The notes: generated by a model not told the origin, from the letters alone. A DNA stretch of 64,000 nt from Nocardia jinanensis (GCF_014645735.1 NZ_BMMH01000002.1:496001-560000), one strand, 5' to 3'. Numbered from the stretch's first letter, positions 27,717-39,840 are shown. Numbers and translations are program-made.

Positions 27717-29069
27717 ATGGAAGACCGGACTCGAACACGGCGGGATCGCACCCACTGGCTCTATCTGGCGGTTATCGTCGCCGTCCTGGCGGGAATACTG
27801 GTCGGCTGGCTCGCGCCGGACACCGGCCGGGCACTGGCGCCACTGGGCACCATGTTCGTCGATCTGATCAAGATGATGATCGCCCCGGTGATCTTCTGCA
27901 CCATCGTCCTGGGCATCGGTTCGGTGCGCGCCGCCGCCACGGTGGGCAAGGTCGGCGGTCTGGCCATCGGATACTTCCTGGTCATGTCTACGGTGGCCCT
28001 GGGTATCGGCCTGCTGGTCGGCAATCTGCTCGATCCGGGCACCGGATTGAACATCGCGGGCTCGGCGGGCCAGGGCGCGCAGTACGCCGAGGACGCGCAC
28101 GGCGCCGGCGGCACCGTCGAATTCCTGCACAGCATCGTTCCCACGACATTGGTCTCCTCGCTCACCGCGGGCAGTGTCCTGCAGGCGTTGTTCGTCGCCC
28201 TGCTGGTGGGTTTCGCGGTGCAGGCCATGGGCTCGGCCGGTGAGCCGATCCTGCGCGGTGTCGCGCTGATCCAGAAACTGGTCTTCCGGATTCTGGCGAT
28301 GATCCTCTGGCTGGCCCCGATCGGCGCCTTCGGCGCGATCGCCAATGTGGTCGGCCGGACCGGACTCGAGGCCGTGGTCCAGCTGGCCACCCTGATGATC
28401 GCTTTCTACCTGACCTGCCTGCTGTTCGTGTTCGGGGTCCTCGGCGTGCTGGTGCGGCTCGTCGCCCGGGTATCGATCTTCAAACTGTGCCGCTACCTCG
28501 CGCGCGAATACCTGCTCATCGTCGCCACCTCGTCGTCGGAATCGGCGCTACCGCGGCTGATCGCCAAGATGGAACATATGGGGGTCGAGCGCACCACCGT
28601 GGGCGTCGTGGTGCCGACCGGCTATTCGTTCAACCTCGACGGCACCGCCATCTACCTGACCATGGCCTCGATCTTCATCGCCGACGCCATGGGTCAGCCG
28701 TTGAACCTGGGCGAACAGTTCGGCCTGCTGGTCTTCATGATCGTGGCCTCCAAGGGCGCGGCCGGTGTCACCGGAGCCGGATTGGCCACGCTGGCGGGCG
28801 GGTTGCAGAGTCACCGGCCCGAACTGCTCGACGGTGTCGGGTTGATCGTCGGAATCGACCGCTTCATGTCCGAGGCCCGGGCGCTCACCAACTTCTCCGG
28901 TAACGCGGTCGCCACTCTGCTCATCGGCACCTGGACCAAGACGGTCGATGCCGAGCAGGTGCGGGAGGTCCTGGACCGGAAGCTGCCGTTCGACGAGGAG
29001 ACGATGGTGGACGACCACCCGTCTCGCCCGGCCGAGGAGGAAGGCACCAAGGTCCTCGTTCCGGCATGA
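27717..29069 (+). CDS. dctA: C4-dicarboxylate:cation symporter
   Basis: A 450-residue DctA-type carrier of the DAACS family, importing succinate, fumarate and malate with sodium or protons. There are about eight membrane helices and two re-entrant hairpins. The HP1 serine-rich motif ATSSSESALPRL lies at about residues 263-274, the substrate/ion site NLDGTAIY at about 305-312, and the second hairpin SKGAAGVTGAG at about 344-354. The ATG at 27717 follows GGGAGGAG at a good spacing; longer in-frame starts would run through the divergent promoter. Regulation by the adjacent CitA/CitB-type pair and a Crp-like site is likely. The carrier would feed malate and fumarate into the same C4 pool that GlcB supplies. 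Confidence 0.95.
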   Translation: MEDRTRTRRDRTHWLYLAVIVAVLAGILVGWLAPDTGRALAPLGTMFVDLIKMMIAPVIFCTIVLGIGSVRAAATVGKVGGLAIGYFLVMSTVALGIGLLVGNLLDPGTGLNIAGSAGQGAQYAEDAHGAGGTVEFLHSIVPTTLVSSLTAGSVLQALFVALLVGFAVQAMGSAGEPILRGVALIQKLVFRILAMILWLAPIGAFGAIANVVGRTGLEAVVQLATLMIAFYLTCLLFVFGVLGVLVRLVARVSIFKLCRYLAREYLLIVATSSSESALPRLIAKMEHMGVERTTVGVVVPTGYSFNLDGTAIYLTMASIFIADAMGQPLNLGEQFGLLVFMIVASKGAAGVTGAGLATLAGGLQSHRPELLDGVGLIVGIDRFMSEARALTNFSGNAVATLLIGTWTKTVDAEQVREVLDRKLPFDEETMVDDHPSRPAEEEGTKVLVPA

Positions 29070-29102
29070 TGCCGTCCGGCGATTCGCCGGAGCAGTGCGA
29101 GC

Positions 29103-29142
29103 GCCCGGCCGGGTCCGTTGCGGATAACGGACCCGGCCGGGC
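29103..29142. terminator. Very strong hairpin terminator between dctA and gcvP
   Basis: A perfect 17-bp stem (GCCCGGCCGGGTCCGTT and complement) with a 6-base loop, 33 bases past the dctA stop, in the convergent gap with gcvP. The 200 bases beyond it, up to the gcvP stop, show nothing else. Confidence 0.9.
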
Positions 29143-29341
29143 ACCGCCGTGCCGGTGGGTCGAACGCGCCTGCGGCGGATCGGCGCCTTGTTCACCGGTG
29201 TACCGGCCCGTACCGGGCAGCGATCCCGCTCGGTTCGTGAGGAAGCCGGTCCGGTCGCCCGGCGTATGTGATGACCGGCGGCGGGGGTCGTATCCACTTA
29301 CCTTCCGGTCCTCCCGGTGCGAGGCGCCCCGGTGGTGAGCG

Positions 29342-32137
<2,796 letters not shown>

Positions 32138-32183
32138 CACGGCTCCCTGGGTGGGGCGGCCGACCGGCACGGTCGGCTGACGG

Positions 32184-32380
32184 CCCTCCCCCTCTGTCGC
32201 GGCGCCTGAGAGCTTCGGCGTCCGGATCGAGGATCCGGTCGCCTTTCACCTTGGGCGGGTGGCCCGCAGCCACCACTTTCCAGAGGCGCCGGTTCCCGTA
32301 CGGTCCTGGGGCCTGAGAGATTGACGGGGAGGTGCTGCTCCTTCGGCGCCCGGATCCAGGATCCGGGACTCTCCCGCACG
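32184..32380 (-). ncRNA. Tandem glycine riboswitch upstream of gcvP
   Basis: Read leftwards, the gcvP leader contains two glycine aptamers in series. The first runs GGGAGAGTCC, GCCGAAGGAGCA, CTCCCC, AATCTCTCAGGC, then GGACCG and CTCTGGAAAG. The second runs CGCCCAAGGTGAAAG, GCCGAAGCTCTCAGGC and GACAGAGGGGGAGG. These are the conserved glycine riboswitch blocks in the right order, with the short linker between aptamers. The element ends about 45 bases before the gcvP GTG, which suits control of transcription or translation. It is expected to turn gcvP on when glycine is in excess. Confidence 0.95.
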
Positions 32381-32491
32381 GCTACGACGCCTGCTCATCC
32401 TAGCCCGGCGAACAGGGCCGTACGGCAGCTACCCGGACGGTGTGTGTCATTGCCCTCACCCGGTCACGGCCGTTATCACCTGCGGATGGTG

Positions 32492-33082
32492 TCAGCCGGT
32501 TTTGCGGGTCAGCCGAGCCTTGCGCCGGTAGGACAATTCGTCCTCGGGGCGTTCACTGGTCTCCGAGGCGCGTTCGGCGGGGAATGCGGCGATGGCGCCG
32601 GTGAGCTCCCGCATGGCACTGTTCACCGCGATCCCGAATACACCTTGGCCGCCCTGCAGTAAATCGACGACTTCTTCCGGCGACGTGCACTCGTATACCG
32701 ATGTTCCGTCGGAGAACAGGGTGATATTCGCCAGATCCTGTACCCCGCGACTACGCAGATGATCGACGGCGATACGGATGTTCTGCAACGAAATACCGGC
32801 GTCGAGGAGCCGTTTGACGATTTTCAGGACCAGGATGTCCTTGAAGGAATACAGCCGCTGGCTACCCGAACCCGCCGCTCCACGAATGGAGGGCACCACG
32901 AGGGCGGTGCGCGCCCAGTAGTCCAGCTGCCGATAGCTGATCCCCGCGACCTGACACGCCGTCGGCACCCGGTATCCGACCAGGTCGTCGGGGACCGAAT
33001 CGTCGGGGAACAATCCGGGTTGTATTTCGTAGCGCCGAGGCGGGCCCACTTCCGATCGCATATCCCGCATATTCTCTGCCAC
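32492..33082 (-). CDS. MerR-family regulator, McdR (Rv1830) homologue
   Basis: A 196-residue MerR-type regulator. The winged helix-turn-helix (about residues 38-105) includes VGYRVPTACQVAGISYRQLDYWARTALVVPS, SQRLYSFKDILVLKIVKRLLDAG and GISLQNIRIAVDHL. The C-terminal part (YECTSPEEVVDLLQGGQGVFGIAV) matches the conserved Rv1830-type domain. In mycobacteria this protein is linked to control of cell division. The ATG has a run of charged residues before the fold (MAENMRDMRSEVGPPRRYEIQPGLFP), also usual in the family. Order on the chromosome (gcvP, this gene, bifunctional nuclease, ftsR, garA, gcvH) is the same as in M. tuberculosis. Confidence 0.9.
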   Translation of the reverse strand: MAENMRDMRSEVGPPRRYEIQPGLFPDDSVPDDLVGYRVPTACQVAGISYRQLDYWARTALVVPSIRGAAGSGSQRLYSFKDILVLKIVKRLLDAGISLQNIRIAVDHLRSRGVQDLANITLFSDGTSVYECTSPEEVVDLLQGGQGVFGIAVNSAMRELTGAIAAFPAERASETSERPEDELSYRRKARLTRKTG

Positions 33083-33244
33083 TGAACTACTCCCTTGCTC
33101 CGCCGATCAGTGCCCATGGCCGACGGCACGGCGTCGACATAAGGCTACTCTTCCCATTCTCTCGGCCGACGCAGTGCCGAACCAAACGCGACGCGCGGTA
33201 ACAGTCTCGACCTGTAGTTGAGGTCTAGAAAATAATGCGGTTGC

Positions 33245-33718
33245 TCAACTATCGGTCGCTTTGAAATCGTCGGGCGATACCGACTCGAGGAACTCCTTGA
33301 ACTTTTCGACCTCGTCCTCGCGTTCGTCGGGCATCACCAGACCGGCTTCCTCGAGGACCGATTCCGCCGCGTAGATCGGGCAGCCGACGCGCAGGGCGAT
33401 CGCCACCGAATCCGACGGCCGTGCCGAGATCCGTACTTCGTTCTCGAAGACCAGATCGGCGTAGAACGTGCCTTCCTTCAGGTCCACGATATGAACCTCC
33501 TCGAGGGTGTGCCCGAGATCGGCGATCAAAACCTTGATCAGATCGTGGGTGAGCGGCCGGATCGGTGTGACACCCTCCTGTTCGAGCACGATGGCCGTAG
33601 CCTCCGCCTGCCCTATCCAGATGGGCAGATACCGCTCGCCCTCCGCCTCCCGCAGCAGCAGGACGGGCTGATTCTGTGGCTGCTCGACCCGGATGCCGAT
33701 CACGCGCATTTCGCTCAT
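33245..33718 (-). CDS. Bifunctional nuclease family protein (DUF151)
   Basis: A 157-residue protein of the bifunctional nuclease (DUF151) family, homologous to Rv1829. It has the typical start MRVIGIRVEQPQNQPVLLLRE, then LPIWIGQAEATAI (about residues 31-43), RPLTHDLIK (56-64) and SARPSDSVAIALRVGCPIYA (99-118). The family includes enzymes with DNase and RNase activity in plants, but the bacterial role is unsettled. The ATG at 33718 was chosen over longer in-frame starts because all family members begin at MS-E-M-x-V. The acidic C-terminal tail of about 30 residues (DEREDEVEKFKEFLESVSPDDF) is usual. Confidence 0.92.
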   Translation of the reverse strand: MSEMRVIGIRVEQPQNQPVLLLREAEGERYLPIWIGQAEATAIVLEQEGVTPIRPLTHDLIKVLIADLGHTLEEVHIVDLKEGTFYADLVFENEVRISARPSDSVAIALRVGCPIYAAESVLEEAGLVMPDEREDEVEKFKEFLESVSPDDFKATDS

Positions 33719-33918
33719 CGCACTGCCTCCCATACTCCCCGGCCGCCCGCCCTCGCCGATGCAGGGCTCGCCGTCCTTCGAGTCTAGGCGAATTTCGCGC
33801 GGCGCCGCGATCGCTGGCGAACACCGGAATCGGTGTGTTGCCACCGGCGTACCCGCCGGCGGCTCGTCCGCAGGTCAGACCGGATCGGGTCGATACCGGC
33901 AGATATCGGGCGGCCGGA

Positions 33919-34725
33919 TCATCCACCCAGCGACTGGCGCACCGATGCCTTCACCAGGCTGGCGTGCAGCGTCAGCGACAGCGCGGCAAGTTCGCGCACC
34001 GTCTCCTCGGCCCGCGCCCGAGCGCCCGCGTCCCGGCTCTTGGCGATGGGCGCCACGATCTGCGCCACCAGCGCCGCCTCGCGGTCCGCGGCGAGTTTGA
34101 ACGCACGCAGATGGCGTGCCTCCAAACCGAATTCGGCCATCGCCTTGGCCGTCGCCGCCAGCGTGACCGCGTCGGCGTCGAAGAACCCGGCCGGGCCCGG
34201 AGTGATCAGATTCGCCCGGATCAGATCGTTGAGGAACTGCTCATCGATCCCCGCCCTGTCCAGCAGGTCGGCGCGGGTCACCCGGATCTCGTGATCGAAT
34301 TCGAAATCGTCCGGGGTGATGCGCCCCGGAGGCACACCGAGCCGTCGCGGCGGGCGCGGCGGCACCTCCGCACTGTCGTCGGGCACCGGCTGCCCCGCAT
34401 CCGGACGGGCGGTCCGCGCCCGGGCGCGGGCTTCCCGCACCCCGAGCGTTGCGGCACCGCTGTCGATCGCCTCGAGCTGTTCCTTGATCACCTTCAACGG
34501 CAGGTACTGGTCGCGCTGCGCCGTGAGCACGAAACGCAGCCGTTCGCAGTCCGCGACCGAGAACCGGCGGTAGCCGGACGGGGTCCGCTCCGGCCGGATC
34601 AGGCCCTCCGCTTCCAGGAAGCGGATCTTGGAAATGGTGATATCCGGAAAATCCGGTCGCAGCAGATCGAGCACGGAGCCGATCGACATCCCTCCGTGCG
34701 CCCACTGCTGCGCCGCGCCTGTCAT
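33919..34725 (-). CDS. ftsR: MerR-family cell-division regulator FtsR
   Basis: A 268-residue MerR-type protein homologous to Rv1828 and to corynebacterial FtsR, which activates ftsZ. The N-terminal winged helix-turn-helix (about residues 12-85) reads SIGSVLDLLRPDFPDITISKIRFLEAEGLI, then RTPSGYRRFS. The C-terminal half (about 140-268) has the conserved TRADLLDRAGIDEQFLNDLI and AEFGLEARHLRAFKLAADREA blocks. A proline- and arginine-rich linker of about 40 residues joins them. It sits 63 bases downstream of garA on the same strand, as in M. tuberculosis, so the two may be co-transcribed. Confidence 0.92.
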   Translation of the reverse strand: MTGAAQQWAHGGMSIGSVLDLLRPDFPDITISKIRFLEAEGLIRPERTPSGYRRFSVADCERLRFVLTAQRDQYLPLKVIKEQLEAIDSGAATLGVREARARARTARPDAGQPVPDDSAEVPPRPPRRLGVPPGRITPDDFEFDHEIRVTRADLLDRAGIDEQFLNDLIRANLITPGPAGFFDADAVTLAATAKAMAEFGLEARHLRAFKLAADREAALVAQIVAPIAKSRDAGARARAEETVRELAALSLTLHASLVKASVRQSLGG

Positions 34726-34787
34726 GATCTCGAGTCTTTCATGCCGAAGCGCCGATCACCCGGACCGGCGCACCGATCGTCAGCTGT

Positions 34788-35273
34788 TCACAGACTTCCC
34801 GCACCGGCGGCCGAGCCGGCTTCCTGGGTCCGGGGGCCGGTGAGGAACACCAGCCGGAATTTACCGATCTGTACCTCGTCACCGTTCTGCAACTCCGAGG
34901 AATCCACCGGCTCGCGATTGACGTAGGTGCCGTTCAGGCTGCCCACATCGACGACCTGGAACGAATCCTCGTCCTGCCGGAACTCGGCATGGCGACGGCT
35001 GACGGTGACATCGTCGAGAAAAATATCGCTGTCGGGATGACGACCGGCGGAAGTGGTGGGCTGGTCCAGCAGAAAACGCGAACCCGCGTTCGGTCCGCGT
35101 TTGACGACCAGCAGAGCCGCCCCGACCGGAAGACCTTCGACACCCTGCACCGGCTGTTCACCGGTCGGCTCGCCGGAGCGCGATGCGTCGACCTCGTTCA
35201 GGAAATCCGCGCGGAAGACCGACGTCGTCTCGGCCGCGGTCTCCCCGTAACCCGGGTCTTTGTTCTCGCTCAC
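34788..35273 (-). CDS. garA: FHA-domain metabolic regulator GarA
   Basis: A 161-residue GarA/OdhI protein. The N-terminal phosphorylation motif ETTSVF places the two regulatory threonines at Thr16 and Thr17, the positions phosphorylated by PknG and PknB in mycobacteria. The FHA domain (about residues 55-145) has GRHPDSDIFLDDVTVSRRHAEF with the phosphothreonine-binding Arg and Ser, then VGSLNGTYVN. Unphosphorylated GarA inhibits 2-oxoglutarate dehydrogenase and NAD-glutamate dehydrogenase and activates glutamate synthase. It is therefore well placed beside gcvH and near glcB and dctA. The C terminus carries a short Ala/Gly extension (EAGSAAGAGSL). It has its own 150-base upstream spacer. Confidence 0.96.
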   Translation of the reverse strand: MSENKDPGYGETAAETTSVFRADFLNEVDASRSGEPTGEQPVQGVEGLPVGAALLVVKRGPNAGSRFLLDQPTTSAGRHPDSDIFLDDVTVSRRHAEFRQDEDSFQVVDVGSLNGTYVNREPVDSSELQNGDEVQIGKFRLVFLTGPRTQEAGSAAGAGSL

Positions 35274-35423
35274 CGTTTCTCTCCTCCTCGAACCTCATAA
35301 ACCATGCAGGCAGATGCCGCGATAAGACGTGGCTGGGCGGCCCCGACTCCGGGCGGCACATCCGTTGGCTTTGACCGTACCCTGCCGGGCCGCACCCGTG
35401 CAGGTAGAACCGGGAAGGCTGGA

Positions 35424-35822
35424 TCAGCCCCCGATAACTCCTTGATAACCCGCGGCATCGAGCAGTTCGGCAACCCTCGAGTCCAGCGCGGACGCATCGT
35501 CCACCTCGAGTTCGAACAACCACCCGTCACCGTAGGGATCGGTATTCAGCGTTTCCGGCTTCGCCTCCAATTCCTGGTTCACCGCAACGACTTTCGCGCT
35601 CAGTGGAGCGTAGATATCGGAAACGCTCTTGGTCGATTCGACCTCGGCGATGCTGTCTCCGGCGGCGACAGCGGCACCGGATTCCGGCAACTGCACGAAC
35701 ACGACATCACCGAGTTGCGACTGGGCATAATCGGTGATCCCGACCCGGACCCGGGTGGGCTCGATCCGACGCACCCATTCATGTTCTGCGGTGTAGCGCA
35801 GATCCTCCGGAGCCCGGTTCAC
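35424..35822 (-). CDS. gcvH: Glycine cleavage system H protein
   Basis: A 132-residue lipoyl carrier that shuttles the aminomethyl group between P and T proteins. It begins NRAPEDLRYTAEHEW, the lipoyl-lysine motif ESTKSVSD puts the attachment site at Lys65, and the C-terminal NTDPYGDGWLFELE is conserved. The GTG at 35822 was chosen because AAAGGA lies 8 bases upstream and the protein then matches the family start; the longer frame would overlap the phosphatidyltransferase gene. It is 43 bases downstream of that gene on the same strand. Unlike gcvP, no riboswitch is visible here, so the two glycine-cleavage genes are separately controlled. Confidence 0.96.
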   Translation of the reverse strand: MNRAPEDLRYTAEHEWVRRIEPTRVRVGITDYAQSQLGDVVFVQLPESGAAVAAGDSIAEVESTKSVSDIYAPLSAKVVAVNQELEAKPETLNTDPYGDGWLFELEVDDASALDSRVAELLDAAGYQGVIGG

Positions 35823-35865
35823 GTGGTGTCCTTTCCTCGTGTCGTCGTGCACGATGCCCGCAACT

Positions 35866-36573
35866 CTATGCGAGCCCGCCGTCCTCTGCCGCGCCGGTAT
35901 CCCCGCCGTGTGCGGCACCGCCTCCGGCCGGGGCCGGAGGGATCCGGCGGGCCACGGCGACGGCCCGGCCCAGGTAGAGCAGACCGGTCCACACGTAGAC
36001 GGCCGTACCCCAGATCAGTAGTGCCCCGCCGAACGCCGCACTGAAACCATCTCCGGCCCAGTCCATCTCCCCGGCCAGCAGCCAGGGCAGCGCGGACATG
36101 AGCGCGAAGGTGGCCGCCTTGCCCAGGTAGATGACCTCGGGTGGATCCAGGTCGCGCCGGCGGTAGACCGTCAACGTGAGGGTCAGCACCAGATCGCGCC
36201 CGATCAGCAGAGCGGCCACCCACCAGGGGATGAGCCCGCGCACGACGAAGGCGATCAAGGTGGTGACCAGGTAGAGGCGGTCGACCAAGGGGTCCAGTAG
36301 GGCACCCAACCGGGACGACTGGTCCAGCAACCTGGCGAGTTTGCCGTCGAGGAAGTCGGTGAACCCGCTCAGGAGCAGCAGCGTGAACGCCCAGCCGTCG
36401 GCACGCTCCACCAGCAACAGCCACAGAAACAGCGGCACACCGATCAGCCGCAGCACGCTCAGGACGTTGGGGACGGTGAGCAGGCGGTCCGACAGCACCG
36501 CACCGAGCGCACCGCCGGGATCGCGGTCCGTGGCCGAGGTCTCGGATCCGCCGGTTCCCGAATCGCTCTTCAC
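35866..36573 (-). CDS. pgsA2: CDP-alcohol phosphatidyltransferase (PgsA2-like)
   Basis: A 235-residue membrane enzyme that transfers a phosphatidyl group from CDP-diacylglycerol to an alcohol. The complete family motif is present: Asp76-Gly77-x2-Ala80-Arg81-x8-Gly90-x3-Asp94-x3-Asp98. About five to six membrane helices follow from residue 35 to 205, and the tail is Gly/Ala-rich. It corresponds to Rv1822 (pgsA2), also upstream of gcvH in M. tuberculosis, and the alcohol acceptor is uncertain (glycerol phosphate or another phosphatidylglycerol-type substrate). The gene is divergent from the GMC oxidase at 36686. Confidence 0.9.
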   Translation of the reverse strand: MKSDSGTGGSETSATDRDPGGALGAVLSDRLLTVPNVLSVLRLIGVPLFLWLLLVERADGWAFTLLLLSGFTDFLDGKLARLLDQSSRLGALLDPLVDRLYLVTTLIAFVVRGLIPWWVAALLIGRDLVLTLTLTVYRRRDLDPPEVIYLGKAATFALMSALPWLLAGEMDWAGDGFSAAFGGALLIWGTAVYVWTGLLYLGRAVAVARRIPPAPAGGGAAHGGDTGAAEDGGLA

Positions 36574-36624
36574 ATGCCAGTGCTTACCGCATGGCGTGCG
36601 ACGACGCCAGCACGCCCCGCCGCG

Positions 36625-36676
36625 TCATTCGATGAAAGAATGAGTATGAAACCATCTCACCATCGAGTCGGGTGAG
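36625..36676. promoter_or_regulatory. Inverted repeats in the pgsA2/GMC-oxidase spacer
   Basis: Two small perfect inverted repeats: TCATTC-N7-GAATGA (36625-36643) and CTCACC-N9-GGTGAG (36656-36676). The second lies 10 bases before the GMC oxidase ATG and overlaps its leader. Neither matches a regulator consensus I know, and neither is a KstR-type site. Confidence 0.35.
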
Positions 36677-36685
36677 AGGAAGATC

Positions 36686-38368
36686 ATGTCAGAGTTCGAC
36701 TACGACGTCGTGGTCGTCGGATCGGGATTCGGCGGGAGCGTGAGCGCCCTGCGACTCACCGAGAAGGGCTATCGAGTCGGTGTGCTCGAGGCCGGCCGGC
36801 GCTGGGATGCCGACACACTGCCGCGCAGCAACTGGAACCTGCGCACATCCATCTGGGCACCGAAACTCGGGTTCACCGGGCCGCAGCGGATCAGCCTGCT
36901 CGGCAAATGCGCGGTCTTCTCCGGTACCGGAGTCGGCGGCGGCTCCCTCATCTACGGCAACACCCTCTACGAACCGCTCACCGATTTCTTCACCGACCGG
37001 CAGTGGGCGCACATCACCGATTGGCAGGCCGAGCTCGCGCCCTACTACGACCAGGCGCGACGAATGCTCGGCGTCGCGACCAACCCCCGCACGACCCCGG
37101 CCGACGAGGTGATCCGGGAGGTCGCCGGCGATATGGGTGTGGGCGAGACCTTCCACCCGACCGACGTGGGGGTGTTCTTCAACGAGGACGATCCCGGCAC
37201 CGAGGTCGAGGATCCCTACTTCGGTGGCGCGGGCCCGCGCCGCAGCGGTTGCGTGCACTGCGCCCGGTGCCTGACCGGCTGTCCACACAATGCGAAGAAC
37301 ACGACCACCACCAACTACCTCTTCCTGGCGGAGCAGGCGGGCGCGACCGTGCACCCGCTCACCGCCGCCACCGCGGTGCGGCCGCTGCCCGACGGCGGCT
37401 ACGCCATCGAGACCGAACGTCCCGATCGGTGGATCCGCAAACGCAAGCGCACCTTCACCGCCGAACAGGTGGTGTTCGCGGGCGCGGCGCTGGGCACCCA
37501 GCGGCTGCTGCACCGGATGCGGGACAAAGGCCTGCTGCCGCATATCTCTCCGCGACTGGGTGAACTCACCCGGAGCAACTCAGAGGCGATCCTGGCGGTG
37601 GTGAGCCGGTCACGCCGGGATTTCGCGGCGGGTGTCGCCATCACCTCATCGATACATCCCGAGGCGAATACCCATATCGAGGTGTGCCACTACGGCAAAG
37701 GGCAGAATGCGCTCTTCCCGCTCTCCGCACCGGTGATAGACGGCGGCGCGTTCCGATTCCTGCGCTTCCTGCTCGCCGCGGTCCGGCACCCGGTGGTGTT
37801 CCTGCGCAGTTTCAATGCCCGCCACGCCTCGGAGCGATCGGTGATCCTGCTGGTCATGCAATCGCTGGACAATTCGCTCACCTCGTTCCTGCGTCGCGGC
37901 GAACTGACCACGAAACAAGGTACGGGTGAGCCCAACCCGACCTGGATACCGTTGGCGCACGAGGTGGGCCGCCGGTTCGCGGCGAAGATCGACGGGGACA
38001 CCCACGGGCTCTATACCGATGTCCTCGATATCCCCGCCACCGCGCACTACATCGGCGGTTGTGTGATCGGCGACCGGGCGCAGACCGGCGTGGTGGATCC
38101 CTATCAACGGATCTATGGACACCCCGGACTGCATATCGCCGACGGGTCCGCGGTCACAGCGAATCTCGGCGTGAACCCGTCGCTCACCATCACCGCACAG
38201 GCCGAACGCGCGATGGCGTTCTGGCCGAACAAGAACCAGGAGGACACCCGGCCGGGGCTCGGCACCCCCTATCAGCGGATCGCGCCGGTGGCGCCGGTGC
38301 GTCCGGCGGTCCCCGCGACGGCTTCCGGGGCGCTGCGCCTGCCCATCACTCCACTGCGTGCGGGCTGA
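36686..38368 (+). CDS. choD: GMC-family oxidoreductase, ChoD-like (putative cholesterol oxidase)
   Basis: A 560-residue flavoenzyme like M. tuberculosis ChoD (Rv3409c). The FAD-binding Rossmann motif VVVGSGFGGSVSALRL spans residues 9-24. A cysteine cluster CVHCARCLTGCPHNAKN lies at about 190-206. The C-terminal GMC_oxred_C region with HYIGGCVIGD and the final FAD-contact GLHIADGSAVTANLGVNPSLTI are intact. It is annotated in this family as cholesterol oxidase, though steroid activity of ChoD itself has been disputed, so the substrate is not certain. The ATG start is at 36686 after GAGAGGAAG. It is followed 68 bases later by a DUF2252 gene on the same strand. Confidence 0.85.
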   Translation: MSEFDYDVVVVGSGFGGSVSALRLTEKGYRVGVLEAGRRWDADTLPRSNWNLRTSIWAPKLGFTGPQRISLLGKCAVFSGTGVGGGSLIYGNTLYEPLTDFFTDRQWAHITDWQAELAPYYDQARRMLGVATNPRTTPADEVIREVAGDMGVGETFHPTDVGVFFNEDDPGTEVEDPYFGGAGPRRSGCVHCARCLTGCPHNAKNTTTTNYLFLAEQAGATVHPLTAATAVRPLPDGGYAIETERPDRWIRKRKRTFTAEQVVFAGAALGTQRLLHRMRDKGLLPHISPRLGELTRSNSEAILAVVSRSRRDFAAGVAITSSIHPEANTHIEVCHYGKGQNALFPLSAPVIDGGAFRFLRFLLAAVRHPVVFLRSFNARHASERSVILLVMQSLDNSLTSFLRRGELTTKQGTGEPNPTWIPLAHEVGRRFAAKIDGDTHGLYTDVLDIPATAHYIGGCVIGDRAQTGVVDPYQRIYGHPGLHIADGSAVTANLGVNPSLTITAQAERAMAFWPNKNQEDTRPGLGTPYQRIAPVAPVRPAVPATASGALRLPITPLRAG

Positions 38369-38436
38369 TCCGGGCCACCGGGTCCCCCGTGAGCACGCGG
38401 AACCCGGGTGAACCCCCGGGTCGGTACCGTTACCGG

Positions 38437-39840
38437 GTGTCCAACAGTCGTATCCCGCTGCGCTCCCACACCCCCGCCGAAGACGTACTCGCCCGCGGTC
38501 GGGCCGTCCGCGACCGGGTGCCGCGCACCGCCCGCGACCGGGCGGTGCGCGCCGATGGGCGGCCGTCGGTGGTGGAATTCGTCGAGGCATCCGGCAAGGG
38601 CCGCATCGATGAGCTGATCCCGCTGCGTATCGGGCGGATGATCGCCTCCCCGTTCGCGTTCTACCGCGGCGCCGCCGGACTGATGGCCACCGATCTGGCG
38701 GACGGCCCGGATACCGGTTTCACCGCCCAGCTCTGCGGGGACGCCCATGCGGGCAACTTCGGCCTGTACGGCACCTCGCGGGGCGAGATCGTAATGGATA
38801 TCAACGATTTCGACGAGACGGTGCCGGGACCGTGGGAATGGGACCTGGAGCGGCTCGCGGCCAGCCTGGTCCTGGCAGGCCGGGTCGGCGGCGCCGACGA
38901 GGACGAATGCCGGACCGCCGCCGCGGACGCCGCCCGCAGCTACCGCCGCGTCGCCGCCGCCCTGGCCGAACGACCGTTCCTCACGACCTGGTCCGCTCTC
39001 GCCGACGAATCGATCCTCGACCATGTCGAGGCCGAGGACCTGCTGGACAACTTCAAGAAGGCCGCCAAGAAGGCCCGTAAGAACAACAGCGACAAGGTCG
39101 TGAAGAAGTGGACCCATATCGACGACCACGAAACCGGGATCGAGAGTCACCGGTTCGTCGCTGATCCACCGATCCTCACGACCGTGACCCAAGAGGTCGA
39201 GGACGCCGCCATCGACGCCCTGGAGCGCTACGGTAGGACGCTGCGCGAATCACGGCAGGGACTGCTGGCCCGGTTCGCGGTGGCCGATATCGCCTTCCGG
39301 ATCGTCGGTACCGGCAGCGTCGGCCTGCACAGCTATGTCGCACTGCTGCACGGCAATTCGGGCGAAGTACTGGTATTGCAGCTCAAACAGGCCGCGCCGT
39401 CGTCGCTGGCACCCGTCCTCGGCATTGCCGCGCCGAAACACGAGGGCAAGCGAATCGTGCAGGGCGCCAGGCTGGTTCAGACCGAAACCGATATCCTGCT
39501 CGGCTGGACCACCATGTCCGTTCCGGCCGGAAACGGTACGCGGGACCTGCCGTTCATCGTCCGCCAGTTCCGCAACCTCAAAGGCGGAATCGCCCCCGAA
39601 GAACTCGAACCGCACGATCTCGACGACTACGGCCGGTTGGCCGGGGCGCTGCTCGCCCGTGCACACGCCCGCTCCCTGGACCCCCGGCTGATCAGCGGTT
39701 ATCTGGGTGAGGACGAGGATTTCGACGAGGCCATCGCCGCTTTCGCGGTGCGCTACGCCGACCGCACCGAGGCCGATCACGAGGAACTGCTCGCGGCGGT
39801 TCGCGCCGGTAAACTTCCGGCGCAGGAGCCGGACCGGTAG
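38437..39840 (+). CDS. DUF2252 protein with kinase-like motifs
   Basis: A 467-residue DUF2252 protein. Two motifs resemble the catalytic and metal sites of aminoglycoside-phosphotransferase-like kinases: CGDAHAGNFGLY (about residues 96-107) and DINDFDETVPGP (about 117-128). The N-terminal RSHTPAEDVLARGRAVRDRVPR and the C-terminal RQFRNLKGGI are also conserved in the family. The biochemical function is not known; phosphotransfer is inferred from the motifs. The GTG at 38437 was chosen because upstream in-frame sequence overlaps the choD gene. It is followed by a NERD-like gene and a PAP2 phosphatase in the same direction. Confidence 0.85.
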   Translation: MSNSRIPLRSHTPAEDVLARGRAVRDRVPRTARDRAVRADGRPSVVEFVEASGKGRIDELIPLRIGRMIASPFAFYRGAAGLMATDLADGPDTGFTAQLCGDAHAGNFGLYGTSRGEIVMDINDFDETVPGPWEWDLERLAASLVLAGRVGGADEDECRTAAADAARSYRRVAAALAERPFLTTWSALADESILDHVEAEDLLDNFKKAAKKARKNNSDKVVKKWTHIDDHETGIESHRFVADPPILTTVTQEVEDAAIDALERYGRTLRESRQGLLARFAVADIAFRIVGTGSVGLHSYVALLHGNSGEVLVLQLKQAAPSSLAPVLGIAAPKHEGKRIVQGARLVQTETDILLGWTTMSVPAGNGTRDLPFIVRQFRNLKGGIAPEELEPHDLDDYGRLAGALLARAHARSLDPRLISGYLGEDEDFDEAIAAFAVRYADRTEADHEELLAAVRAGKLPAQEPDR